From contig JAEYHZ010000014.1 of NCBI GenBank assembly GCA_023409265.1, forward strand, positions 124,001-188,000: DNA of 64,000 nt, read 5' to 3'. This document shows positions 15,868-25,533 of this stretch, piece after piece. Below the pieces are notes generated by a model. The model was not told where the DNA came from. It worked only from the letters and a program-made list of their open reading frames with translations, and ran no database searches. The translations under genes and the position numbers were made by a program. The stretch's first letter is position 1. Each line of letters begins with the position of its first letter. This stretch comes from Bacillota bacterium. GTDB lineage: Bacteria > Bacillota > Clostridia > Acetivibrionales > DSM-1351.

Positions 15868-18177
15868 CTAGTCCTGAATATTCGGAGTATAAAATGAGTC
15901 ATTCAGAATATCCATTACACCTTGATACTCATTTTTTAAACTTTTTGGAAAGCAAACTAAATATGAATTCGATGCCTTTTCCCCAACAATTGTCTTTTGG
16001 TATTTAACAAGCCCGTTTACCTCCCAGGACAGGATATAATAATTGTCCTTCTGAAGCTTGTATGAGACTTTGAGTCCCAACCTATTTATATATTGGTCCA
16101 TTAATCTGGAAGCCGAAAGCCTGCTGGTATTTTTTGAGCTGTAAACCGTAATTTCGGAGTTGTCCCTTCTATTTGAGAAGGTAACACTATCCCCGTATTG
16201 TGATGTCTTTGTCTTTGAAAAAGTCGCAGGATAATATATGGAAAATCCATATTTGTCGCTGCTATAAACTTTATTTACATTGATTTGTTCTGACGATGTA
16301 TTTTCACTATTCAGGCCTGCTGCTGACTTTCCGGATGAATTACTATTTAATTCAGAAACATTCGCCTGACCCGAACCAACTGTTATGTAAACATTTTCGC
16401 TAAAGTCCCCGCAACCTACTGTTACTTGTGAATACCCTGGTTTAATTGCTTGAACGGTTCCATCATTATCAACTTTGAGAATATCATTTTGTACTTCATA
16501 GGATAGAGCCGGGATTGCCGCTCCTTCCGGGCTTATATCAATACTTGGAATAATTCTTACCTTTTGCTCAGGCTCAAGCTCAAAATGGTTGTACTTTACG
16601 CTTATTCCTCTAATTAACGGCTGAACAGAAACCTTTAATGTTTGATACTTATTATCAACTTCAACCTTAATAAAAGCATCCCCAACACCAATAGCTCTGA
16701 TATTACCCTGGCTATCCACATTGACAACTTTTTCATCACTACTTGAATAGCTTATTTCAGGCAGTTTTGCGTTCTTATGATTCATAACCAACTGAGTCAC
16801 AACTTTTCCCGAATCTCCGATTTTATTAAGCTGGCCGTCCATATAAACGCTAAAGCTCTTCATTTCAGGAAGTACAAATGAAACATCGTAGGTTTTAATA
16901 ACTTTATTGTTAATAACGGCTGAAATTTTAGTCTGTCCTCCCTTAATTCCCCTGAGTACGTTTTTAGTATCTACAGATGCAATCTCCGGATCACCAATCA
17001 CCCATTTCACATCTGGGCTGCTGGCATAAAAAGGTATTACATTGTGACTCTCTTTCAGTTGGACGCTTTGGTCTACAAGAAAACTTTCATCTAGCTCATC
17101 AAATTTGAAATCATATATTTTAGGTTGAAGAATTCCGCTCCTGAACAAAATAAGCTGTACTATCAACAAAATGGCACCAATAATACCCGAGGATCCTGCA
17201 GCAAAAATCTTAATCCTCTTCCTGCGAAATTCAAGTGCTATTGATCTCTCAGGGTTATCTGGAATAAAATATGAGCTATCCAACGATGCTGCAACTTTAT
17301 AACTGCGTAAGGCCAAAGAGTATTTATTTGAAGTGTCGTATGCTTGTCCGAGTAAAAAACTTGTCCTGGCATCGCCAATGTTCGCTGCTATTGCATCTGA
17401 CAGTAGTATTTCAGCCTCTTCATTACTTCCTATACTAATAAGCATCTGAGCTTTTTCGTTTATATATTTTATTTCAGTTGGAGCAATTTGAATTGCTGCG
17501 TCAAAGCTTTCCAAAGCATCCTTATATCTTTTTAACGCAGTCAGTATCAGCGCCCTTTTATAGTAAGCAGCGTGATGCCTGATATTCAGTTTAAGTGTTT
17601 TATCAAAGAAGCTAAGAGCTTCATGAAGTTCATTTAATGCATAGAAGCAATTCGCCTTTATAAAACAGGCATTTGAATTATCATCAATTGAAAGTGCCAG
17701 ATCAGAGTAGCATATTGCGCGGCTATAGTCACCCTCATCATTACATTTTTCTGCCTTTGATTCGAAGTATGCATAGCTGTTATTTTTATTTTCAAGTTCT
17801 TCGGTTAAAACCCATGGAATATTACTTTGACTCAGAAGTCCTTCCATTTTGTAACTATCATACTTTCCGCTTCTGCTTAATAAATTCAGGACTTCCTTGA
17901 ATTTTTCAAGACTAAAATCCATATAAAACTGTTCCAAATATGCTTCTATAAGCTTTGAAGACTCATCATAGTGCTTTGAGCCACAAAGTATCTTAGCTTT
18001 TTCAAATATATAATAGCTTTTTTTATCAGAATCAGAGCATGCAATCGCCTTATCTATTTCTGTAATTGCCTCACTCAAATTATTCTGGAAAAGTGCTCTC
18101 ACAGCAGACTTTAAGTAAATATTAGGATTACCATTTCTTAAATCAACTGTTCCTTCAGATGTTAAGTCCCAAACCAT
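15868..18177 (-). CDS. TPR and bacterial Ig-like (Big2) membrane protein of unknown function
   Basis: 769 aa in four parts. Residues ~1-315 are TPR-like helical repeats (for example SRAICYSDLALSIDDNSNACFIKANCFYALNE). A single membrane helix lies near 322-347 (GIIGAILLIVQLILF). Residues ~355-610 hold two or three Big2/Ig-like repeats, recognised by the repeated pattern of SSDEKVVNVDSQGNIRAIGVGDAFI and DNDGTVQAIKPGYSQVTV. A C-terminal PsbP-like or lipoprotein-type domain starts at YGFSIYYPATFSK. By this order the TPRs would be cytoplasmic and the Ig-like part outside the cell. GGGGGT precedes the ATG. It seems to be a single-gene unit, with AraC convergent downstream. No function is assigned; a scaffold or stress-linked surface role is possible. 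Confidence 0.8.
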   Translation of the reverse strand: MVWDLTSEGTVDLRNGNPNIYLKSAVRALFQNNLSEAITEIDKAIACSDSDKKSYYIFEKAKILCGSKHYDESSKLIEAYLEQFYMDFSLEKFKEVLNLLSRSGKYDSYKMEGLLSQSNIPWVLTEELENKNNSYAYFESKAEKCNDEGDYSRAICYSDLALSIDDNSNACFIKANCFYALNELHEALSFFDKTLKLNIRHHAAYYKRALILTALKRYKDALESFDAAIQIAPTEIKYINEKAQMLISIGSNEEAEILLSDAIAANIGDARTSFLLGQAYDTSNKYSLALRSYKVAASLDSSYFIPDNPERSIALEFRRKRIKIFAAGSSGIIGAILLIVQLILFRSGILQPKIYDFKFDELDESFLVDQSVQLKESHNVIPFYASSPDVKWVIGDPEIASVDTKNVLRGIKGGQTKISAVINNKVIKTYDVSFVLPEMKSFSVYMDGQLNKIGDSGKVVTQLVMNHKNAKLPEISYSSSDEKVVNVDSQGNIRAIGVGDAFIKVEVDNKYQTLKVSVQPLIRGISVKYNHFELEPEQKVRIIPSIDISPEGAAIPALSYEVQNDILKVDNDGTVQAIKPGYSQVTVGCGDFSENVYITVGSGQANVSELNSNSSGKSAAGLNSENTSSEQINVNKVYSSDKYGFSIYYPATFSKTKTSQYGDSVTFSNRRDNSEITVYSSKNTSRLSASRLMDQYINRLGLKVSYKLQKDNYYILSWEVNGLVKYQKTIVGEKASNSYLVCFPKSLKNEYQGVMDILNDSFYTPNIQD

Positions 18178-18234
18178 TCTCTACCCCCGGCGAAAAAGCC
18201 TATCATCGAACTCCGGTTAACCTTTCCTAAGAAA

Positions 18235-18397
18235 TAGTGGTCTGTAACATCTAAAACGTATATTGCCCGGCGAGGAAAATTTTCTTAGGACTAGGCGGAA
18301 GAGAGCGGAATAATTGCTTTATTCCAACCGATGACAACGACGTCCTGGGGAAATTTAACCGCAGGCAATGTATGAATTTAGATGTTACAGATCACTA
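18235..18397. repeat. 163-bp foldback (MITE-like) element, copy 1
   Basis: The ends are inverted: TAGTGGTCTGTAACATCTAA at 18235-18254 matches the complement of the right end (18377-18397) with one mismatch. Both halves keep aligning inward (ATTGCC, AGGAC), so the whole unit can fold on itself. A second copy of nearly the same length lies at 38619-38782. There is no ORF inside. The features fit a non-autonomous MITE-like repeat. It lies just upstream of the TPR gene start (18177), so it may carry or disturb that promoter. Confidence 0.75.
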
Positions 18398-18726
18398 ATA
18401 CTTAGAAGAATATAAATAGGCCATTATTCATAATTATCTCAATTATCACAATTATGTAAATAAACCGTGAGTCCTATTTCAGAAATAGGCATAATCTGTC
18501 CAATCTCCTTCAAAAGGGTTTAACTTTAATTGGTAATTACAGCGATTTACGTCCAAAACTGTTCAAGGGAAAGGACTTTTGCAGTTAGAATTCCAGCCGT
18601 TATTATTTGAAAAGCAGGATCAACTTGAAATGTGCACCTGTCAATTTAACATTTATCGTACAATTACAAAACATATTAGAGCTAACAGCATAGAAACCTC
18701 AAATATTTTTAGAAACGGGCTGGATA
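18398..18726. other. Non-coding region between foldback repeat and ribokinase gene
   Basis: No ORF with a credible start is seen. It is AT-rich and contains a 7-bp hairpin CCTATTT-CAG-AAATAGG near 18472-18488 and a GGGAAAGGACTTTTGC stretch. No terminator with a clear U-run is visible after the ribokinase stop at 18727. Confidence 0.5.
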
Positions 18727-19626
18727 CTATGGTCGGTCTGTCTTAAGTAAAGCCTCTACCATTTCCATAGTCGGTATTGACGAAACAGCACCTGCTTTTG
18801 AAACGGCCAATGATGCCGCCAGTGAGGCAATCTTTAATGAGGCTGGTATCTCCAGTCCGTTTGCTATGGAACCTATAAAATATCCTAGAAATGTATCACC
18901 TGCCGCAGTTGTATCAACTACTTCCACTTCATTTGCGCCATGCTTAAACCAGTTGGCTTTATCTGCATAAATAACCCCGTTTTCCCCAAGAGTTAAAACT
19001 ACGCTAATATCAGGGTATTTGTCCAGCAGACGTGATATAATCTCTTCCGGCCTGGTTGAACCGGTTAGGTCTTCTCCCTCTATTTCATTAATTATCAGCC
19101 ATTTAATACCCTCAAGCGAGGTACTTTTAATCCACTCTTCCATGGGAGAAGGGTTAAATGCGATTTTCATCTTACGTTTTTGGGCTGCTTTAAGCAAATA
19201 TGGAACATTACTTATTTCATTTTGGGAAATTAGAATATCGTCCTCTGCAAACTGCTCCAATATATTGTCAATCTCATCGGCAGTAATCTCCTTATTGGTA
19301 CCGCCAAAAAGTATAATACTGTTTTGACCGGACTTATCCTTTTGAATCAGTGCATTTCCAGTACGCCCTTCACCTTCCAGCAAAAATTCGCATCTTATGC
19401 CGGTCTCGGCCAAAACCTGTCTTATTATACTGCCATCCCTGCCAATCTTACCGGCATGAAAGACCTCCAGTCCCGATCTTGCTATTGCCACAGATTGATT
19501 TAGTCCTTTTCCGCCGCAAAAGGTATTTATTTCTTCAGAGGAAATAGTTTCACCCGGGCGAACAATATGATCAAGCGTATACACAATATCTATATTTAAC
19601 GATCCAAAATTCAATATTTTATTCAT
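18727..19626 (-). CDS. Ribokinase-like PfkB-family sugar kinase
   Basis: 299 aa from the ATG at 19626, chosen because GGGAG lies 8 nt upstream; the ATG five codons earlier contains that ribosome site. It is a PfkB kinase: N-terminus ILNFGSLNIDIVYTLDHIV, ETISSEEINTFCGGKGLNQSVAIARSG (substrate-binding GGKG.N), and the ATP/anion-hole motif VDTTAAGDTFLG near the C-terminus. Ribokinases phosphorylate ribose and related sugars at O5. It follows a LacI regulator by 70 nt at the 3' end of the large pentose-type operon. A ribose role fits the RbsD in the same locus, but the true substrate may be another pentose. Confidence 0.88.
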   Translation of the reverse strand: MNKILNFGSLNIDIVYTLDHIVRPGETISSEEINTFCGGKGLNQSVAIARSGLEVFHAGKIGRDGSIIRQVLAETGIRCEFLLEGEGRTGNALIQKDKSGQNSIILFGGTNKEITADEIDNILEQFAEDDILISQNEISNVPYLLKAAQKRKMKIAFNPSPMEEWIKSTSLEGIKWLIINEIEGEDLTGSTRPEEIISRLLDKYPDISVVLTLGENGVIYADKANWFKHGANEVEVVDTTAAGDTFLGYFIGSIANGLEIPASLKIASLAASLAVSKAGAVSSIPTMEMVEALLKTDRP

Positions 19627-19696
19627 ACCGCACTCTCCCATAATTAAAAGACTTATAAATCCAATACCTGATAAGCATTAAAAAAAATCCTGACAA

Positions 19697-20704
19697 TCAT
19701 TTCTGTCTAAGAACACTATCTCTTATAATAAGTTCTGTATTGATTTGTATTTTCTGTGCCGGTCCGCTGCTTTCAAGCATCAAAGTCATCAACCGTTTTA
19801 CGGCTGCACTTCCCATTTCCTGTTTAAAGACTTTTACTGTTGTCAGCCTCGGGCTTGTGATCTCGCAAAAAGGCATATCATCAAAACCTATAATGGATAC
19901 ATCATTGGGAATATTGATGCCCTTTTCCTTCAAAGCTCTCATTACTCCAAATGCGATAGTATCATTATCGGCGAAGAATGCAGTCGGTAAGCTTTTATTA
20001 TTCTGCAAAAAGACTGACATATCTCTATAAGCCCCTTCCATGGTGGGCTCAACAGATACCAGATATTCCTGTTTTACCGCAATTTTATTCTCATGCAGTG
20101 CGTCCAGAAACCCTTGCCTTCTATAGAAGAAGTTTTTTATAAAGGCGGAACTGCCGATGTAACCTATCTCTGTATGCCCGTTTTCAATTAAATAACCGGT
20201 TGCTCTGTATGAGGCATCTTCATTATTTATGAGGACTGAATTAGTTGTACTGCTTCTGAGACAGCTGTCAAGTAAAACAATTGGGTTCCGGTAATTACTG
20301 AATAAATCAAGATCTTCATGTATCATCTCTGTTCCAAGTAACAACATGCCTGAAGAACTGTCGTTATTTAAACCTGCAAGAATTTCTTTAAAGTCTTTAT
20401 CCATAATACTGACATGGGATATAAGCAGCTCATATCCCTGAAGCCTGCATTCCTTCTCTATTCCTTCTATAAGGGAAGAAAAGAATGGAGTGTCATTGAC
20501 TACATACCCATGCCTTTTAAATATAACCAGTCGTATTCCATTTTTATCTGCTGAGGTTTCCTTGGAATAGCCCAGCTCTCTGGCAGTTTTCAAAACATGC
20601 TGCTTTATTTCCTCACTTACGCCCTTTCTATTATTAAGAGCATTGGACACTGTAGCAGGTGAAACATTTGCCGCCTTTGCTATATCCTTAACAGTTAACT
20701 TCAT
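19697..20704 (-). CDS. LacI-family transcriptional regulator of the pentose operon
   Basis: About 335 aa from the ATG at 20704; the longer GTG start at 20713 overlaps the GGAG ribosome site, and an ATG at 20707 is also possible. The N-terminal helix-turn-helix is LTVKDIAKAANVSPATVSNALNNRKGVSEE, followed by a hinge and a periplasmic-binding-protein-like sensor (IRLVIFKRHGYVVNDTPFFSSLIEGIE; VSIIGFDDMPFCEITSPRLTTV). It has its own promoter overlapping an AAACGTTT palindrome, which suggests autoregulation. It sits between the FGGY kinase and ribokinase genes and probably represses the sugar operon. The effector is unknown. Confidence 0.9.
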   Translation of the reverse strand: MKLTVKDIAKAANVSPATVSNALNNRKGVSEEIKQHVLKTARELGYSKETSADKNGIRLVIFKRHGYVVNDTPFFSSLIEGIEKECRLQGYELLISHVSIMDKDFKEILAGLNNDSSSGMLLLGTEMIHEDLDLFSNYRNPIVLLDSCLRSSTTNSVLINNEDASYRATGYLIENGHTEIGYIGSSAFIKNFFYRRQGFLDALHENKIAVKQEYLVSVEPTMEGAYRDMSVFLQNNKSLPTAFFADNDTIAFGVMRALKEKGINIPNDVSIIGFDDMPFCEITSPRLTTVKVFKQEMGSAAVKRLMTLMLESSGPAQKIQINTELIIRDSVLRQK

Positions 20705-20777
20705 CATAATCACTCCAATTTATCATAGATAACCAGATAACCCATTTTTTATATCTTATATTAATTATATCAAATAA

Positions 20778-20812
20778 ATTTTATGAGTTATACTTGTAGG
20801 TGTCAAACGTTT
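20778..20812 (-). promoter_or_regulatory. Promoter with AAACGTTT operator for lacI-type regulator and ribokinase
   Basis: On the minus strand TTGACA (20806-20801), a 17-bp spacer and TAAAAT (20783-20778) form a good sigma-A promoter in the gap between the kinase stop and the regulator. The palindrome AAACGTTT (20805-20812) overlaps the -35 box and has the form of a LacI-family operator centre. Confidence 0.6.
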
Positions 20813-20819
20813 TTTGTAT

Positions 20820-22307
20820 TCAGCACAGTACTCTTTTAACGGCAGCCTTCCAGCCCTGATACAGTTCATCCCGTGTACGGGAATCCATTGCCGGGCTGTA
20901 AACATTGCAGGCTTTCCTTAACCTCTTTATTTCTTCCTTACTGCCCCACAAACCCACAGCCAGCCCGGCCAAATAAACCGAACCCATTGAGGACAGTTCT
21001 GCAATTTCAGCACCCGCCACCTGAATATCCAGCATATCTGCCTGAAATTGCATCAGGAAAGCATCCCTGGTAGGACCTCCGTCAACGCGCACTTCCTTGG
21101 GCTGTATTCCCGCCTCCTGTGTTATGGTATCTATGGCATCCTTGATCTGATATGCCGTTGATTCTATGGCAGCCCTGACAATATGCTCCTTCCGGCTACC
21201 TCTGGACATGCCCACAACAGCCGCCCTGGCATTTGAATCCCAGTAAGGAATCCCAAGCCCCACAAAGGCAGGTATAAGATATACCCCTTCATTGCTGTCA
21301 AGGGAATCGACCATATTTCTTGCTTCTTCAAAGCTTTGAAAAAGACCGAGATTATCCTTTACCCATTTTAAAGCATCTCCGCTGCAGTGAACAATTCCCT
21401 CAATAGCATATTCAACCTTGCCGTTCATGCCCCAGGCTACAGAAGTAACCAGTCCGTTGCCTACTTCTTTATAATCTCTGCCGATATTCATCATGATGGA
21501 GGAGCCGGTTCCGTAGGTGGCCTTGACCATCCCTGCTTCAAAGCAGTTCTGCCCGAAAAGTGCACCCTGTGAATCGCCTATAACGCCCGTTATGGGCAGC
21601 TTAGTGCCCGACAGTTCACTTTCAGCCGTATAACCGAATATATCATCGGAATACTTTATTTCGGGCAGCATGCCTTCATATATTCCGAACAGCTTTATAA
21701 GCTCTTTGTCCCAGCAGAGGGTTCGGATATTGAAAAGAAGCGTCCGGCTGGCATTGGTATAATCTGTGGCATGTACGGCGCCGCCGGTCAGTTTCCAGAT
21801 GAGCCAGGAATCTATTGTACCTATAAGGATTTTTCCCGATTCAGCCTTTTCTCTTACACCTTCCACATTATCCAATATCCATTTTATTTTTGTTGCAGAA
21901 AAATAAGGGTCCAGCAAAAGCCCTGTTTTCTCATTAACTGTCTTCTCCAGGCCCTCATTTTTTAACTTTTCACATATATCCGTCGTACGTCTGCACTGCC
22001 AGACAATTGCATTGTAAACAGGCAGACCTGTGTTTTTATCCCATAAAACTATGGTTTCTCTCTGATTTGTTATTGCCAGTGCATTAATATGCTCAGGCTG
22101 TATCTCAGCTTTTACCACGACATCAAACAGCAACTTTTTAGCGTTTTCATATATTTCCACAGGATCATGTTCAACCCAGCCGGGCTTGGGATAATACTGT
22201 CTGTGTTCCAATGAAGCTTTTGCAATAATATCCCCGTTTTTGTCAACTATCATTGTTTTGGTTCCTGAAGTACTTTGATCCAATGCTAAAATAAATCCCT
22301 TTTTCAT
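20820..22307 (-). CDS. FGGY-family carbohydrate kinase (glycerol kinase-like)
   Basis: 495 aa. FGGY kinases phosphorylate sugars or polyols with ATP in the cytoplasm. Motifs: FILALDQSTSGTKTMIVDKNG (phosphate loop), AITNQRETIVLWDKNTG, NAIVWQCRRT, YGTGSSIMMN, and RVDGGPTRDAFLMQFQADML near the C-terminus. It resembles glycerol kinase most, but the usual PLWSRDARG-type glycerol-site blocks are not exact, and it lies in a pentose-type operon between RbsD and LacI. That makes a pentulose such as apulose, ribulose or xylulose a more likely substrate (inference). GGAGG lies upstream of the ATG. About 160 nt of AT-rich sequence separate it from rbsD. Confidence 0.85.
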   Translation of the reverse strand: MKKGFILALDQSTSGTKTMIVDKNGDIIAKASLEHRQYYPKPGWVEHDPVEIYENAKKLLFDVVVKAEIQPEHINALAITNQRETIVLWDKNTGLPVYNAIVWQCRRTTDICEKLKNEGLEKTVNEKTGLLLDPYFSATKIKWILDNVEGVREKAESGKILIGTIDSWLIWKLTGGAVHATDYTNASRTLLFNIRTLCWDKELIKLFGIYEGMLPEIKYSDDIFGYTAESELSGTKLPITGVIGDSQGALFGQNCFEAGMVKATYGTGSSIMMNIGRDYKEVGNGLVTSVAWGMNGKVEYAIEGIVHCSGDALKWVKDNLGLFQSFEEARNMVDSLDSNEGVYLIPAFVGLGIPYWDSNARAAVVGMSRGSRKEHIVRAAIESTAYQIKDAIDTITQEAGIQPKEVRVDGGPTRDAFLMQFQADMLDIQVAGAEIAELSSMGSVYLAGLAVGLWGSKEEIKRLRKACNVYSPAMDSRTRDELYQGWKAAVKRVLC

Positions 22308-22469
22308 AATTAGCCTCCAGTTTATATCGTTTTAAAGAGGAACATTTATATAGGCTAATTTGTTCACCCCTGAGTTTTTATGCTTCAATAGTATTTATTA
22401 AAAAAATAGTACAAAATAGAATTGCATGAGCTATATAAATTTCATTATTCAAAATTACATTATTCAGGC

Positions 22470-22871
22470 TTAAACCGGGAAGGCTACTCCTGCCCTCAGA
22501 ATTATATTTGGGAAGGGCGTAAATTCACCCGTTCTAATGGCAAATTTGACCTTTTTTGTGAATTCCTTAAACTCTGAATGCGGCATAAACTCACTATCAA
22601 CACCGGGCAGCGAAGCTTTTATAAACTGAAGTAAATGGTCATTCTTCTTAACAATTTCCTCCGCCAGATAATAAAACTCTACCTGTGCCTCATCAAGCAC
22701 CGCGTTTAAAACCTGCTCAAAGCTGGGTACTCCGCCGCACAAAGCGAGGTCAACCGTAGGAACACCTGCCGGAATGGGCAGCCCCGCATCGCCTATTAAA
22801 AACAAGTCGTTATGTCCAAGAGCTGCTATATAACCAGCCAGCTGTGCATTTAATATTCCCCTTTTTTTCAT
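22470..22871 (-). CDS. rbsD: D-ribose pyranase, RbsD family
   Basis: 133 aa, the usual RbsD length. RbsD and its relative FucU interconvert ring forms of sugars entering the cell. The signature is at the N-terminus, MKKRGILNAQLAGYIAALGHNDLFLIGDAGLPIP, with the catalytic-type His and Asp of GHND and GDAG, followed by VDLALCGGVPSFEQVL and the C-terminal RTGEFTPFPNIIL. It lies 15 nt after the permease gene, as in ribose-type operons. It could serve ribose or a related aldopentose. Confidence 0.93.
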   Translation of the reverse strand: MKKRGILNAQLAGYIAALGHNDLFLIGDAGLPIPAGVPTVDLALCGGVPSFEQVLNAVLDEAQVEFYYLAEEIVKKNDHLLQFIKASLPGVDSEFMPHSEFKEFTKKVKFAIRTGEFTPFPNIILRAGVAFPV

Positions 22872-22886
22872 GTGTACCTCCGTCAG

Positions 22887-23933
22887 CTACTTATTTTCAT
22901 TACGGGACTGCAGTGCCATTTTAGCCTGCAGGTTGCGCTGGAACTGGTCAATAACTACTGCAAAAATTATAACCAGGCCCTTTATAACCATCTGCCAGAA
23001 TTCCGACACTCCGCACATAACAAGTCCGTCATTGATAACACCGATTACAAAGGCGCCGATTATGGTTCCGCCAATTGTTCCTACACCGCCGGCCATTGAT
23101 GTTCCACCCAGTACTGTTGCAGCTATGGCATTCATCTCCCAGGACTCACCCGATGCCGGATGTGAAGCTACCAGCTGGGAAGCTGTGATGATACCGACAA
23201 TGGCTGCACATATTCCTGAAATCATGTAAACCATAATCTTTACCTTCTTAACTTTAACGCCTGACAGTCTCGCAGCCTTTTCATTTCCTCCGATGGAAAG
23301 AATGTGCCATCCAAAGGGAGTCTTTTTGAGTACAATGGCAGCTATTATTGCTATAATTGCCAGTATTATTGCTCCTACGGGGATTCCTCCCACATTTCGG
23401 CCGAAAATCTCAAAGCCTGTATTTCCAAGTCCTTCTTTTCCCACAATATTAGAGAAGGTAGCACCGTTGGAACGGAGCAGAGCAAAACCACGGGCGATAT
23501 ACATCATACCAAGAGTTGCTATAAAGGGGGCTACATTAAACTTTGTAATTACCAGACCGTTTATTATTCCGATTAATGCGCCGCAGACTATTGTTATAAG
23601 TACGATCAGCGGTACGCTGAAATAAATAGTGTAACCGAACATCTTAAGGCCTTCATTGATAAGGCCTCCTGCAATCATACCCGAAAGGCCTACAATTGCA
23701 CCGACAGAAAGGTCTATTCCCCCGTTAATGATTACATAAGTCATGCCGATACCCAGTATTCCATAGAGCGCAACGTGCTTGGCAATCAGGAGCAGGCTGC
23801 TGGCCGACAAAAATGTAGGACTTGCAATGCTGAAAAATACCACTAATATGGATAATACTATCAGCGTTCTGCCTTTGAGCAGATTCATGGCCAGAGTATT
23901 ATTTGATTTCTTTATTGTTTTAGAATTATTCAT
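22887..23933 (-). CDS. RbsC-type sugar ABC transporter permease
   Basis: 348 aa from the ATG at 23933, which has AAGGGG 8 nt upstream and leaves a 22-nt gap to the ATPase stop; the longer frame would overlap it. About ten hydrophobic segments are visible, and the RbsC/XylH family blocks GIGMTYVIINGGIDLSVGAIVGLSG, NGLVITKFNVAPFIATLGMMYIARG, ATVLGGTSMAGGVGTIGGTIIGA are present. As a homodimer it forms the channel of a monosaccharide importer with the ATPase and the binding protein encoded in the same operon. Confidence 0.94.
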   Translation of the reverse strand: MNNSKTIKKSNNTLAMNLLKGRTLIVLSILVVFFSIASPTFLSASSLLLIAKHVALYGILGIGMTYVIINGGIDLSVGAIVGLSGMIAGGLINEGLKMFGYTIYFSVPLIVLITIVCGALIGIINGLVITKFNVAPFIATLGMMYIARGFALLRSNGATFSNIVGKEGLGNTGFEIFGRNVGGIPVGAIILAIIAIIAAIVLKKTPFGWHILSIGGNEKAARLSGVKVKKVKIMVYMISGICAAIVGIITASQLVASHPASGESWEMNAIAATVLGGTSMAGGVGTIGGTIIGAFVIGVINDGLVMCGVSEFWQMVIKGLVIIFAVVIDQFQRNLQAKMALQSRNENK

Positions 23934-23955
23934 GTCCCTTTCCCCTTTTCTTCCA

Positions 23956-25512
23956 TTAGTGACCATGGTGGCCTTTATATGAGGCTAATACCAGACTTTC
24001 TTCCTTAATTTCATCACCCGAAAATTCATCGGTTTTAATCCCATTGGAAACTACTATAACCCTGTCGGCAATGGCCACAATTTCCTTCAATTCAGATGAA
24101 ATAACAATTATGGACAGACCTCTCTCGGCATATTGGTTAATAATATCAAAGACTTCCGTTTTGGCACCAATGTCAATACCTCTGCTGGGTTCATCAAGCA
24201 AAAGAATTTTAGGACTTGTAAGAATACCTTTACCTATAACTACCTTTTGTTGGTTTCCGCCTGATAGTGATAAGATTGGCAGGCATTTGTCCGCAACCTT
24301 GATATGAATATCTTTTATCTGTTCATCGATAAATTTATTTTCCTTTTTGGAGTCAACAAAAATAGCTTTTACATAATTTTTTAAACTGGACAGAGATATG
24401 TTCTTGCCTATATCCATAGTCTGAATGATTCCTTCTCTCTGCCTGTCCTCCGGAACAATGGCAAAGCCTCTGTCAATCTGCTCGGATATGTTCCTGACAT
24501 TAAGTGCCTTACCCTCCAGATTTATTGTTCCGGTATGCTCGGGTTTAAGCCCCATGATACATTCAAATATTTCTGTTCTGCCAGAACCCATAAGTCCGTA
24601 TATCCCAAGTATTTCACCCTTTTTCAGATCAAAACAGACATTGTCAAGCAGATAACCTCCGCCGCTTTTGGGTAATGTGAGATTTTCAACTTCCAATACT
24701 TTTTCCTGCCTGCTCCAATCGATTTTCCTGTCTTTTTTGGGGTAGGACTTGCCTTCTCCAACCATCTGCTGCACAATCCACGGTACACTTATGTCCTTTA
24801 CCTCGGCATTTGCAACAAATTTACCATCCCGTAAAACTGTGACATAGTCACCGATTTTCATTATTTCTTCAAGCCTGTGTGATATATATATGATTGATAT
24901 GCCTTCAGCAGTTAATTCCCGCATTAATTTAAACAGTACATCAACTTCCTGCTGGCTTAGTGATGAAGTAGGTTCATCCATAATCAATATCTTCAGGTCA
25001 TCCTGAATCAGATTTCTGGCTATTTCTATCATTTGCTGCTGACCGACTCTCAAATCTCCCACCAGTGTGTTGGCATCCAAAGGGTGTTCAAGTTTATTCA
25101 GAACTTTATTTGTAAGTTCCAGATGTGTTTTATTATCAAGAATTAATTTTCCCCTGGTCTTTTCTTTTGCCATAAAGATATTCTGATATACCGAAAGATT
25201 CGGGAACAAACTCAGTTCCTGATGTATAATGCCAATTCCATGCTTTCTTGCTTCAGTAGTATCTCTGAACGCTACCTCTTCCCCGTCCATAAAGATTTTG
25301 CCGGAAGAAGGCTGTTCAATACCTGCAATAATCTTCATCAATGTAGATTTTCCTGCCCCGTTTTCACCGATCAAAACATTAACCTTGCCCTTTATTACAT
25401 CAAAGGAGACATTATCCAGAGCTTTGGTACCGGGGTAGATCTTATCCATGCATTCGGCATGCAGGCAAACATTATTCCGCGAGAAGTCTTTCAAGCTAAC
25501 TTTATTATCCAT
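23956..25512 (-). CDS. RbsA-type sugar ABC transporter ATPase (two nucleotide-binding domains)
   Basis: 518 aa with two ABC domains. First: Walker A IGENGAGKSTLMKI near 50, signature-like LRVGQQQMIEIAR, Walker B LKILIMDEPTSS. Second: the degenerate A-loop GLMGSGRTEIFECI, full signature LSGGNQQKVVIGK, Walker B ILLLDEPSRGID. This asymmetry is normal in RbsA/MglA. It powers uptake of the sugar bound by the lipoprotein encoded at 26363. It starts 22 nt after the end of the DUF2291 gene remnant. Confidence 0.94.
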   Translation of the reverse strand: MDNKVSLKDFSRNNVCLHAECMDKIYPGTKALDNVSFDVIKGKVNVLIGENGAGKSTLMKIIAGIEQPSSGKIFMDGEEVAFRDTTEARKHGIGIIHQELSLFPNLSVYQNIFMAKEKTRGKLILDNKTHLELTNKVLNKLEHPLDANTLVGDLRVGQQQMIEIARNLIQDDLKILIMDEPTSSLSQQEVDVLFKLMRELTAEGISIIYISHRLEEIMKIGDYVTVLRDGKFVANAEVKDISVPWIVQQMVGEGKSYPKKDRKIDWSRQEKVLEVENLTLPKSGGGYLLDNVCFDLKKGEILGIYGLMGSGRTEIFECIMGLKPEHTGTINLEGKALNVRNISEQIDRGFAIVPEDRQREGIIQTMDIGKNISLSSLKNYVKAIFVDSKKENKFIDEQIKDIHIKVADKCLPILSLSGGNQQKVVIGKGILTSPKILLLDEPSRGIDIGAKTEVFDIINQYAERGLSIIVISSELKEIVAIADRVIVVSNGIKTDEFSGDEIKEESLVLASYKGHHGH

Positions 25513-25533
25513 TGCTGTGTTCTGCCCCCTCTT

